Assembly (NCBI GenBank): GCA_963789015.1
Contig: CAWBIU010000004.1
Location: forward strand, 496,001 to 560,000
Source: JAOPZW01 sp963789015
Lineage (GTDB): Bacteria > Actinomycetota > Thermoleophilia > Solirubrobacterales > Solirubrobacteraceae
Length of the DNA stretch: 64,000 bases
Reading direction: 5' to 3'
Each line of letters begins with the position of its first letter. The first letter of the stretch is position 1. The notes under the pieces were generated by a model. That model ran no database searches, was not told where the DNA came from, and saw nothing but the letters and a program-made list of their open reading frames with translations. Positions 57,320 through 64,000 of this stretch are shown here, one piece after another. The position numbers and the translations under genes are program-made.

Positions 57320-58152
57320 TGGCCTCCGGCGGGCGCGCGCGGCGGCCGCCGCCCCGGCGCGGCGACTCCTCCGACCTCGGGCCGCGGGTCCTGGTGGCGA
57401 TCCCGGCGCTCGTCTTCGCCGGGCTGATCGTCGGCTTCGGCGACTGGGTGTTCGCGGCCGGCCTGTTCCTGCTCGGCGCGGCCTGCCTGCACGAGCTGTT
57501 CGCGATGTACGACTTCACGCACCCGACGCGGCTCGGCGGCCTGATCGGGCTGGCCGGGCTGATCGTCGCGGCGCAGGCCGGCGACCGCGAGGTGGTGCTG
57601 CTCGCGTTCGTGGCCACGGTGCCGCTCGTCTTCCTGCTCTGCCTGCTGCAGCCGCGCCCCGCGGGGATGCCCGGCGTCTCGGTGACGATGCTCGGGCTGA
57701 CGTGGATCGGGCTGGCGTGCGCCCACGCGGTGCTGCTGCGCGACCTGCCGCACGGCGACAAGATCTTCGTGCTCGTGCTCGTCGGGACGTTCGTCGGGGA
57801 CACGGGCGCCTACGTCGGCGGGCGCATGTTCGGCACGCGGCGCCTCGCGCCGGCGATCTCGCCGAACAAGACGGTCGAGGGCTTGGCCTGCGGGGTGATC
57901 GCCGGGCTCGCATCCGTGTGGTTCGGCGGGCTGTACGCGGACTGGCTGAGCGGGGTGGACGCGCTGATCCTCGGCGCGGCGATCGCGCTGGCGGGGCCGC
58001 TCGGCGACCTCTTCGAGAGCTACCTCAAGCGCGACGCGGGCGTGAAGGACACCGGGCGCCTGTTCGGCGCGCACGGCGGCGCGCTCGATCGCCTGGACGC
58101 GCTCCTGTTCACCGCGGTGACCGCGTTCTACGTGTGGAACGCGATGCTCTAG
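57319..58152 (+). CDS. cdsA: Phosphatidate cytidylyltransferase
   Basis: The 277-residue multi-spanning membrane enzyme makes CDP-diacylglycerol. An Arg/Pro-rich cytoplasmic N-terminus of about 25 residues precedes around eight hydrophobic segments. The C-terminal signature is FVGDTGAYVGGRMFGTRRLA near residue 155, ISPNKTVEGLACG near 183, and GDLFESYLKRDAGVKDTGRL near 230 followed by GGALDRLDAL. ATG overlaps the uppS stop. It provides the substrate of PgsA, encoded upstream. The stop faces the cupin stop with one base between. Confidence 0.95.
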   Translation: MASGGRARRPPPRRGDSSDLGPRVLVAIPALVFAGLIVGFGDWVFAAGLFLLGAACLHELFAMYDFTHPTRLGGLIGLAGLIVAAQAGDREVVLLAFVATVPLVFLLCLLQPRPAGMPGVSVTMLGLTWIGLACAHAVLLRDLPHGDKIFVLVLVGTFVGDTGAYVGGRMFGTRRLAPAISPNKTVEGLACGVIAGLASVWFGGLYADWLSGVDALILGAAIALAGPLGDLFESYLKRDAGVKDTGRLFGAHGGALDRLDALLFTAVTAFYVWNAML

Positions 58153-58153
58153 C

Positions 58154-58603
58154 TCAGACCGGCCGGGTGTGGACGTCGAGCGCGCCCTCGGGCGGGTCGG
58201 TCCCGGGCACGTAGTCGCGCACCCAGAACTCGCCGGTCTCGGGGAACTCGTTGATGTCCGGCGCGCGCATCGTGCTGAGGATCAGCACGCGCACGCGCTC
58301 CTGCGTGTCGTTGGCGAGCCGGTGCGCGCCCGCGCGGCCGGCGGGGCAGGCCACGACCTCGCCGGGCTCGAGCGTGCGCGTGCCCTCGAGCGTCTGCAGC
58401 GTCGGGCGCCCCTCGACGACGACGAGCATCTCCTCGTTGGCGAAGTGCGCGTGCAGCGGGAACGTCGCCGCGCCCGGCTCGACCTCGAACAGCGACGCGC
58501 CGAGGTCGCGCGCGCCGGCCTGGCGGGCGATCCTCGAGCGCCGCCAGCGGTACGGCGGATCGTCGCGCTCGGCGTCGAAGTGGGGGTCGTAGATGTTGGG
58601 CAT
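58154..58603 (-). CDS. Cupin-domain protein
   Basis: The 149-residue protein is a single cupin: FPLHAHFANEEMLVVVEGRP near residue 47 has the metal-binding H-x-H-x4-E pattern, and GEVVACPAGRAGAHRLANDT near 80 has the second motif with its His. No fused DNA-binding or catalytic domain. Metal-dependent binding or an isomerase/oxygenase role is possible; substrate unknown. ATG at 58603 follows a weak GACAAT at 6 nt on the minus strand. Divergent from dxr. Confidence 0.8.
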   Translation of the reverse strand: MPNIYDPHFDAERDDPPYRWRRSRIARQAGARDLGASLFEVEPGAATFPLHAHFANEEMLVVVEGRPTLQTLEGTRTLEPGEVVACPAGRAGAHRLANDTQERVRVLILSTMRAPDINEFPETGEFWVRDYVPGTDPPEGALDVHTRPV

Positions 58604-58684
58604 CGCGGGATTGTCGTCCGCGCGCCCACGCTCTGCGCGGGCGGATGACACGCACCCGACAGGGCGGGTGTAACACTGGGATCG

Positions 58685-59857
58685 ATGCCCCGTCGTCTCC
58701 TCGTCCTCGGATCCACCGGATCGATCGGAACCCAGGCGCTCGAGATCGTCGCCGCGTCCGGCGAGCTCGAGCTCGTCGGGCTGAGCGCGGAGCGCTCGTG
58801 GGAGGCGCTCGTCGCGCAGGCCCAGGAGCACGGCGTGCGCCGGATCGCGCTCGTCGACGAGATCGCCGGCGCCCGCGCCGCCGAGGCGTGGACGGACGGC
58901 GAGGTCCTCGTGGGCGCCGAGGGGCTGGTGCGGCTCGTCGTCGAGTCGGGCGCCGACCTCGTGCTCAACGGGCTCGTCGGCTCGGCCGGCCTGGGTCCGA
59001 CCGTCGCCACGCTCGGCGAGGGGATCGACCTCGCGCTGGCCAACAAGGAGTCGCTCGTCGTCGGCGGCGAGCTCGTCACCCAGCTCGCCGAGGCCACCGG
59101 GGCGCGCATCGTCCCCGTCGACTCCGAGCACTCGGCGCTGCACCAGCTCCTCGCGGGCGAGCCGCCCGGGACCGTCGACAAGCTCGTCCTCACCGCCAGC
59201 GGCGGCCCGTTCCGCGGCCGCAGCCGCGCCGAGCTGGAGGACGTCACGGTCGAAGCGGCGCTGCGCCACCCGACGTGGGCGATGGGTGGCAAGATCACGA
59301 TCGACTCGGCGACGCTGATGAACAAGGGGCTCGAGCTGATCGAGGCCCACCACCTGTTCGGCACGCCCTACGACCGCATCGACGTCGTCGTCCACCCGCA
59401 GTCGATCGTGCACTCGTACATCGTCCTGTGCGACGGCGCCGCGCTCGCCCACATGGGCCACCCGGACATGCGCGTGCCGATCTCCTACGCGCTGCACCAC
59501 CCCGACCGGGTCGACGTCCCCGTCCGCCCGCTCGACCTGGCCACCGTCGGGTCGCTGACCTTCGAGCCCGTCGACGACGACGCGTTCCCGTCGCTGAACC
59601 TCGCCCGCGCCGCCGCGCGCGCCGGCGGGACGGCTCCCTGCATCCTCAACGCCGCCAACGAGGTCGCCGTCCACGCCTTCCTCGAGGGCCGGCTCGGCTT
59701 CCTCGGCATCCCCGAGGTCATCGAGCGCACGCTCGAGCGCCTGCCGGCCGAGCCCGTCCGCGCCTTCGAGTCGCTCTACGAGGCCGACCGCGAGGCCCGC
59801 GCTCTCGCCGCGTCGCTCGTCGACGCCTCCGACCGCCGTCCTTCCACGGCCGCATGA
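58685..59857 (+). CDS. dxr: 1-deoxy-D-xylulose-5-phosphate reductoisomerase
   Basis: The 390-residue MEP-pathway enzyme has the NADPH motif VLGSTGSIGTQALEIV at the start, LALANKESLVVGG near residue 118, VPVDSEHSALHQLL near 143 with metal ligands, the flexible loop region with WAMGGKITIDSATLMNKGLE near 198 and HPQSIVHSYI near 238. ATG at 58685 is the first reasonable start; TAACAC 8 nt upstream is a weak -10. It overlaps the rseP start (ATGA), so isoprenoid and protease genes are coupled, a known arrangement. Confidence 0.96.
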   Translation: MPRRLLVLGSTGSIGTQALEIVAASGELELVGLSAERSWEALVAQAQEHGVRRIALVDEIAGARAAEAWTDGEVLVGAEGLVRLVVESGADLVLNGLVGSAGLGPTVATLGEGIDLALANKESLVVGGELVTQLAEATGARIVPVDSEHSALHQLLAGEPPGTVDKLVLTASGGPFRGRSRAELEDVTVEAALRHPTWAMGGKITIDSATLMNKGLELIEAHHLFGTPYDRIDVVVHPQSIVHSYIVLCDGAALAHMGHPDMRVPISYALHHPDRVDVPVRPLDLATVGSLTFEPVDDDAFPSLNLARAAARAGGTAPCILNAANEVAVHAFLEGRLGFLGIPEVIERTLERLPAEPVRAFESLYEADREARALAASLVDASDRRPSTAA

Positions 59858-60963
59858 GCTGGTTCCTCGCCTTCGCCGGCTTCGCCGCGCTGATCGTCCT
59901 GCACGAGTTCGGCCACTTCGCCGCCGCCAAGGCGGTCGGCATGCGCGTCGAGCGCTTCGCGCTGTTCTTCCCGCCGATCATCGCCAAGGTCCGCCGCGGC
60001 GAGACCGAGTACGGCATCGGCGCCGTGCCCCTCGGCGGCTACGTGCGCATCACGGGCATGAACCCCAACGAGGAGATCGCGCCCGAGGTCGCCCACCGCG
60101 CCTACTACCGCCAGCCCGTCTGGAAGCGGATCTTCGTGATCTCCGCCGGCCCGGCGATGAACTTCCTGATCGCCTTCCTGATCGCCTGGGGCCTGTTCGC
60201 CTCGCAGGGCATCGTCCGCAACGCGCTGCGCGTCGCCGACGTCGACCCCGCCGGGGCCGCGCAGGCGACGCTCCAGCAGGGCGACTACATCGTCTCGGTC
60301 GACGGCAAGCCCGGGTACGCGCCCGGCCTGAGCGACGACGAGATCGTGCGCCGCCAGAACGCGCTGCGCCGCGCCGTCGGCTCGCACCGCTGCGCCGGCG
60401 AGCTGACCGCGGGCTGCCAGGCGACGACGCCCGCGCGCGTCGTCATCGAGCGCGACGGCGCTCGCCGCACGGTCGAGGTCCGCCCGCGCTACAGCCCCGC
60501 GCAGCGCCAGATGCTGCTCGGCATCGGCTACGGGACGACGGAGGACGTCGGCGCCGGGCGCGCCGCGTCGCTGTCGGTGGAGACGATGTGGAGCGTCACC
60601 AAGCTCACCGTCTCGGCCATCGGGCGCCTGTTCTACGACGAGCAGGCGCGCCGCGAGGTCTCCGGCGTCGTCGGCTCCTACGAGGCGACGCGCCAGTCCT
60701 TCGAGTTCGACACCACGCGCGCGCTGCGCGTGCTGGCGATCATCTCGCTGTCGCTGGCCGTCGTGAACCTGTTCCCGTTCCTGCCGCTCGACGGCGGCCA
60801 CATCTTCTGGGCGCTGGCCGAGAAGGTGCGCGGCAAGCCGATCCCGTTCTCGGTCATGGAGCGCGCGAGCGTCGTCGGCTTCGTGCTCGTCGCCGTGCTC
60901 TTCGTCATCGGCCTGAGCAACGACATCGGCCGATTGCAGGGCGACGGGTTCGGGGTGCGCTGA
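59854..60963 (+). CDS. rseP: Site-2 zinc metalloprotease (RseP family)
   Basis: The 369-residue membrane protease has the zinc motif LIVLHEFGHFAAAKAVGM near residue 17, GYVRITGM near 64, a PDZ domain about 120-220 and the C-terminal LDG motif FLPLDGGHIFWALAEK near 312. It cleaves anti-sigma factors or other single-pass proteins in the membrane. An insertion with Cys-containing SHRCAGELTAGCQATT near 180 lies within the PDZ. ATG 59854 overlaps the dxr stop. An unattached 64-nt gap separates it from the permease gene. Confidence 0.93.
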   Translation: MSWFLAFAGFAALIVLHEFGHFAAAKAVGMRVERFALFFPPIIAKVRRGETEYGIGAVPLGGYVRITGMNPNEEIAPEVAHRAYYRQPVWKRIFVISAGPAMNFLIAFLIAWGLFASQGIVRNALRVADVDPAGAAQATLQQGDYIVSVDGKPGYAPGLSDDEIVRRQNALRRAVGSHRCAGELTAGCQATTPARVVIERDGARRTVEVRPRYSPAQRQMLLGIGYGTTEDVGAGRAASLSVETMWSVTKLTVSAIGRLFYDEQARREVSGVVGSYEATRQSFEFDTTRALRVLAIISLSLAVVNLFPFLPLDGGHIFWALAEKVRGKPIPFSVMERASVVGFVLVAVLFVIGLSNDIGRLQGDGFGVR

Positions 60964-61027
60964 CTCCGGTTTCCCGGCGCCTCGCGAGGTTGGCTTGACC
61001 CGCCCGCGCGCGGGGTAAGCGCCCGGC

Positions 61028-62416
61028 ATGCAAGCAGCCACCGCCGCACCGGCCGAGCTCGGCCCCGACGCCGAGCGGCCCGACGGGCTGAAGCGCGCGA
61101 TCTCGCGCAACATGCTCCTGCTGTTCGTCGTCGGCGACGTCCTCGGCGCCGGCATCTACGCGCTCGTGGGGACGGTCGGCGACCGCGTCGGCGGCGCGAT
61201 CTGGGCGGCGTTCCTGCTCGCCATCGTGCTCGCGTTCTTCACCGCGGTGGCCTACGCCGAGCTCGTGACGAAGTACCCGCAGGCCGCGGGCGCGGCGCTG
61301 TACGTCAACAAGGCGTTCGGGATCCGCTTCCTGACCTTCATCGTCGCCTTCGCGGTCATGTGCTCCGGCCTGACCTCGGCCGCGACGCTGTCGCGCGCCT
61401 TCGGCGGCGACTACCTGTCCGAGTTCGTCTCGCTGCCCACCATCCTCGTGTCCTGCGCGCTGCTGCTCGCCGTCGCCGCCCTCAACTCGCGCGGCATCGG
61501 CGAGAGCGTGAAGGTCAACGTCGGCTTCACGCTCATCGAGCTGAGCGGCCTGATCCTCGTCGTCGTCATCGGCGCCGCCGCGGTGTTCGGCGGCGAGGGC
61601 GACACCGGGCGGGCCTTCGACATCAAGGAGGGCGAGGCGCTGCTGCCCGCCGTGATGGCCGGCGCCGGCCTCGCCTTCTACGCGATGATCGGCTTCGAGG
61701 ACTCGGTCAACGTGGCCGAGGAGGCCCACGAGCCGCACCGCAACTACCCGCGCGCGCTGTTCGGCGGGCTGCTCATCGCCGGGCTCGTCTACCTCGCCGT
61801 CAGCATCGTGGCGAGCATGGCCGTGCCGACGCAGACGCTGGCCGGCTCGGACGGCCCGCTGCTCGAGGTCGTGCAGGTCGGCCCGCTGGCCATGAACACG
61901 CAGATCTTCGCGGCCATCGCGCTGTTCGCCGTGACCAACGGCGCGCTCATCAACATGATCATGGCCTCGCGGCTGCTCTACGGGATGTCGATCCAGGGAA
62001 TCGTCCCTGGGGCCTTCTCGAAGGTCCTGCCCGGCCGGCGCACGCCGTGGGTGGCGATCGCCTTCACGACGCTGCTGGCCATGCTGCTGGCCTCGACCGG
62101 CGATCTGAGCACGCTCGCCGACATGACGGTCGTCCTGCTGCTCACCGTCTTCGTGCTCGTGAACATCTCCGTCCTCATCCTGCGCCGCGACAAGGTCGCC
62201 CATGACCACTACCACGCGCCGACGCTCCTCCCGGTGCTCGGCGTCGGGATCTCGATCGCCGTGATGTTCACCAAGGAGGCCGACATCTTCCTGCGAGCCG
62301 GAATGCTGCTGCTCGTCGGCGTCGTCTTCTGGCTGCTGAACCTGGCGGCGCTGCGCGGCCGCGACCGCTTCTCTACCGAGGAGCTCGCCCAGGTGCAGTC
62401 GCCGCCGGAGCGCTGA
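61028..62416 (+). CDS. APC-superfamily amino acid permease
   Basis: The 462-residue transporter has about 12 hydrophobic segments, an N-terminal cytosolic tail of ~25 residues, then LLLFVVGDVLGAGIYALVG with the unwound TM1 G-x-G-I-Y motif near residue 32. It also has YAELVTKYPQAAGAALYV near 76 and AFYAMIGFEDSVNVAEEAHEP near 215, the latter typical of cationic amino acid or polyamine permeases. Substrate unknown. A weak TAAGCG is 6 nt before the ATG. Its 3' end overlaps the convergent methyltransferase by 44 bp. Confidence 0.89.
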   Translation: MQAATAAPAELGPDAERPDGLKRAISRNMLLLFVVGDVLGAGIYALVGTVGDRVGGAIWAAFLLAIVLAFFTAVAYAELVTKYPQAAGAALYVNKAFGIRFLTFIVAFAVMCSGLTSAATLSRAFGGDYLSEFVSLPTILVSCALLLAVAALNSRGIGESVKVNVGFTLIELSGLILVVVIGAAAVFGGEGDTGRAFDIKEGEALLPAVMAGAGLAFYAMIGFEDSVNVAEEAHEPHRNYPRALFGGLLIAGLVYLAVSIVASMAVPTQTLAGSDGPLLEVVQVGPLAMNTQIFAAIALFAVTNGALINMIMASRLLYGMSIQGIVPGAFSKVLPGRRTPWVAIAFTTLLAMLLASTGDLSTLADMTVVLLLTVFVLVNISVLILRRDKVAHDHYHAPTLLPVLGVGISIAVMFTKEADIFLRAGMLLLVGVVFWLLNLAALRGRDRFSTEELAQVQSPPER

Positions 62417-63026
62417 CCGGGCGCACGCAGACCCAGCTCTTGACCAACGGTCCGGCGCGCTCGGGCAGCGCCGGGCCGAACAGCGCCTCGAGCTCGAGCC
62501 GGCCGAGCAGGTCGATCTCCTCCCAGTGGCCCATGGCGCCCAGACGCCAGTAGCGCCGGCGCGGCCCGGCCGGCAGCCAGTGCGCGAAGGGCAGCAGCGC
62601 GTGCGGCTCGATCGGGAAGCTGCGCGCCGGGGTCTGGACGTACCAGCCGCGCGAGACGCGGTGAAGCTCGGCCGCGAAGGCGGCGCGCCTGGGCTTGGGG
62701 ACGTGCTCGATGACGCTCGAGGAGTAGGCGAGGTCGAACGCGCCGTCCTCGAAGGGCAGGCGTTCGGTCGCGTCGGCCTGCACGAACGGGCCGGGGTAGT
62801 CCGGCCGCCGGCGCAGGTCGACGCCGGTGATGTCGAGACCGGGCTCGAGCGCGCGCAGGCCGAGCGCACCGCAGCCGACGTCGACGATCCGCATCCCGGG
62901 CTGGAGGCCGGTCATCGCGAAGAAGCGCTCGTGGCGCCGGCGCCGCGCGCGGGCGGCCAGCGGGGAGAGCACGCGAGCGCGCAGGCGGGCCTTCGCGGTC
63001 CCGTAGACGTCCTGGGAAGCGCTCAT
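62373..63026 (-). CDS. Class I SAM-dependent methyltransferase
   Basis: The 217-residue protein has motif I MRIVDVGCGALGLRALEPG near residue 45, ITGVDLRRRPDYPGPFVQAD near 65, FEDGAFDLAYSSSVIEHVPK near 92 and FPIEPHALLPFAHWLPAG near 135, a pattern of Methyltransf_11-type enzymes acting on small molecules or lipid-linked sugars. The Arg-rich N-terminus ARARRRRHERFF is notable. TACCCT on the minus strand lies 7 nt before the ATG, leaderless pattern. Unrelated to the methyltransferase at 52384-53142. Confidence 0.83.
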   Translation of the reverse strand: MSASQDVYGTAKARLRARVLSPLAARARRRRHERFFAMTGLQPGMRIVDVGCGALGLRALEPGLDITGVDLRRRPDYPGPFVQADATERLPFEDGAFDLAYSSSVIEHVPKPRRAAFAAELHRVSRGWYVQTPARSFPIEPHALLPFAHWLPAGPRRRYWRLGAMGHWEEIDLLGRLELEALFGPALPERAGPLVKSWVCVRPVSAPAATAPGRAPR

Positions 63027-63058
63027 CGAGCGCAGGGTAAGGCCCGTACACTCAGAGC
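63027..63058. promoter_or_regulatory. Divergent leaderless promoter pair, methyltransferase / ispG
   Basis: TACCCT on the minus strand (63034-63039) is 7 nt from the methyltransferase ATG; TACACT on the plus strand (63047-63052) is 6 nt from the ispG ATG. Both lie in a 32-bp gap, too short for separate Shine-Dalgarno leaders. One of the cleanest examples of the window-wide pattern. Confidence 0.6.
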
Positions 63059-64000
63059 ATGGCCTCAGCCCGGCAGATCCACGTCGGCGGCGTGCCCGTC
63101 GGGGGCGGCGCCCCCGTCGCCGTCCAGACGATGACGAAGACCGAGACGGCCAACCTGCAGGCCACGATGGACCAGATCCGGCGCGTGGCCGAGGCCGGCG
63201 CCGACATCGTCCGCGTCGCCGTTCCGCGCGACGAGGACGTCGAGGCGCTGCGCACGATCGTCGCCGAATCGCCGATCCCGGTGATCGCCGACATCCACTT
63301 CAACCACACGCTCGCGGTCAAGGCGCTCGCCGCCGGCGCGCACTGCGTGCGGATCAACCCGGGCAACATCGGCGGCGCCGACAAGGTCGCCGCCGTCGTC
63401 GAGCAGGCCAAGGCGCAGGGCACGCCGCTGCGCATCGGCGTCAACTCGGGCTCGCTGCCCAAGCACCTCCGCGACCTCGAGTTCACCAACCCGGTCGAGG
63501 CGCTGGTCACCGCCGCCGTGGAGTTCGTCGAGCTCATGGAGCGCCTCGACTTCGAGGACTTCAAGGTCTCGATGAAGTCGACGAGCGTCCCGAACACGAT
63601 CGCCTCCAACCGCCTGCTCTCCGAGCGCATCCCGTACCCGCTGCACCTCGGCATCACCGAGGCGGGCACGAAGTGGTCGGGCTCGCTGAAGTCGGCCGTC
63701 GGCCTCGGCACGCTGCTCGCCGACGGCATCGGCGACACGATCCGCATCAGCCTGTCGACCTTCCACGCCGAGGAGGAGGTCAAGGTCGCCTGGGAGATCC
63801 TCAAGGCGCTCAAGCTGCGCGAGCGCGGCCCGGTGCTGATCGCCTGCCCGACCTGCGGCCGCCTGCAGTTCGACATGGACACGGTCGTGGCCGAGGTCGA
63901 GCGGCGCCTGGAGGCCTACGACGATCCGATCGAGGTCTCCGTCCTCGGATGTGCCGTGAACGGGATCGGCGAGGCCCGCCACGCCGACTTCGGCATCACC
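63059..64000 (+). CDS. ispG: 4-hydroxy-3-methylbut-2-enyl diphosphate synthase, 5' part (runs off the window)
   Basis: The 314 visible codons remain open to the end of the window, so the gene is truncated. It is the MEP-pathway Fe-S enzyme after Dxr: RQIHVGGVPVGGGAPVAVQT at the start, DIVRVAVPRDEDVEALRTI near residue 50, IPVIADIHFNHTLAVKAL near 75, INPGNIGG near 99, IGVNSGSLPKHL near 123 and the cluster Cys in ACPTCGR near 263 and VLGCAVNGIGEARH near 299. One final Glu ligand would lie beyond 64000. ATG at 63059 follows TACACT by 6 nt. Confidence 0.95.
   Translation, partial: MASARQIHVGGVPVGGGAPVAVQTMTKTETANLQATMDQIRRVAEAGADIVRVAVPRDEDVEALRTIVAESPIPVIADIHFNHTLAVKALAAGAHCVRINPGNIGGADKVAAVVEQAKAQGTPLRIGVNSGSLPKHLRDLEFTNPVEALVTAAVEFVELMERLDFEDFKVSMKSTSVPNTIASNRLLSERIPYPLHLGITEAGTKWSGSLKSAVGLGTLLADGIGDTIRISLSTFHAEEEVKVAWEILKALKLRERGPVLIACPTCGRLQFDMDTVVAEVERRLEAYDDPIEVSVLGCAVNGIGEARHADFGIT

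Overview
The window is a GC-rich, gene-dense bacterial chromosome segment. The organism is most likely a deep-branching actinobacterium of the Thermoleophilia/Solirubrobacterales type. Reasons: strong G/C preference at third codon positions and frequent GTG starts; actinobacterial gene orders such as pgeF-yggS-sepF and rpsB-tsf-pyrH-frr-uppS-cdsA-dxr-rseP-ispG; a MurA with Asp in place of the catalytic Cys; an rRNA spacer without tRNA genes; and a 23S gene that appears to lack the ~100-nt domain III insertion of most Actinobacteria. The lineage is inferred from the sequence alone.

Layout. (1) 1-5527: branched-chain amino acid genes leuC(end)-leuD-leuB-ilvE-cimA, then a DegT-type aminotransferase. 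A 164-bp inverted-repeat element lies between leuD and leuB. (2) 5546-11556: argH, a 3-methyladenine DNA glycosylase, a GNAT enzyme, a class A penicillin-binding protein (minus strand) and tyrS. (3) 11557-17090: one complete rrn operon, 16S-23S-5S, with promoters, processing stems and terminator. (4) 17176-23451: a mixed block with a second GNAT, a DUF389 membrane protein, an isocitrate/isopropylmalate dehydrogenase-family enzyme, a duplicated zinc-finger protein, two MFS transporters and an HD hydrolase. (5) 23504-31740: murA and histidine genes hisZGDBHA, then hisF displaced behind a membrane fatty-acid hydroxylase and a TIGR02206-type membrane protein. (6) 31737-40099: a membrane-anchored beta-propeller protein, cca, pgeF-yggS-sepF-proC-yggT-lspA-rluD, a tiny acidic repeat protein and a PlsC acyltransferase. 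(7) 40188-50819: a complete glycerol/dihydroxyacetone gene set, glpF-dhaK-dhaL-glpK and glpA-glpB-glpC-dhaM. (8) 50816-53142: pgsA, an NAD-dependent epimerase and a methyltransferase. (9) 53293-64000: rpsB-tsf-pyrH-frr-uppS-cdsA, cupin, dxr-rseP, an amino-acid permease, a methyltransferase and the 5' part of ispG.

Functional links. The glycerol block is the most coherent unit. GlpF imports glycerol, GlpK phosphorylates it, GlpABC oxidises glycerol-3-phosphate to dihydroxyacetone phosphate at the membrane, and DhaK/DhaL phosphorylate dihydroxyacetone. Phosphate for DhaL would come from a single 842-residue DhaM protein that carries its own HPr and a full-length Enzyme I, so PEP-to-DHA phosphotransfer appears complete in this cluster. 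glpB shows a probable one-base shift near its start.

Genome-scale style. At least a dozen genes have a TANNNT-like hexamer 6-10 nt before the start codon and no Shine-Dalgarno, which suggests leaderless transcripts. Five convergent gene pairs share a single CTAG tetranucleotide as both stop codons. No transcription factor, tRNA, transposase, prophage or CRISPR array was seen.
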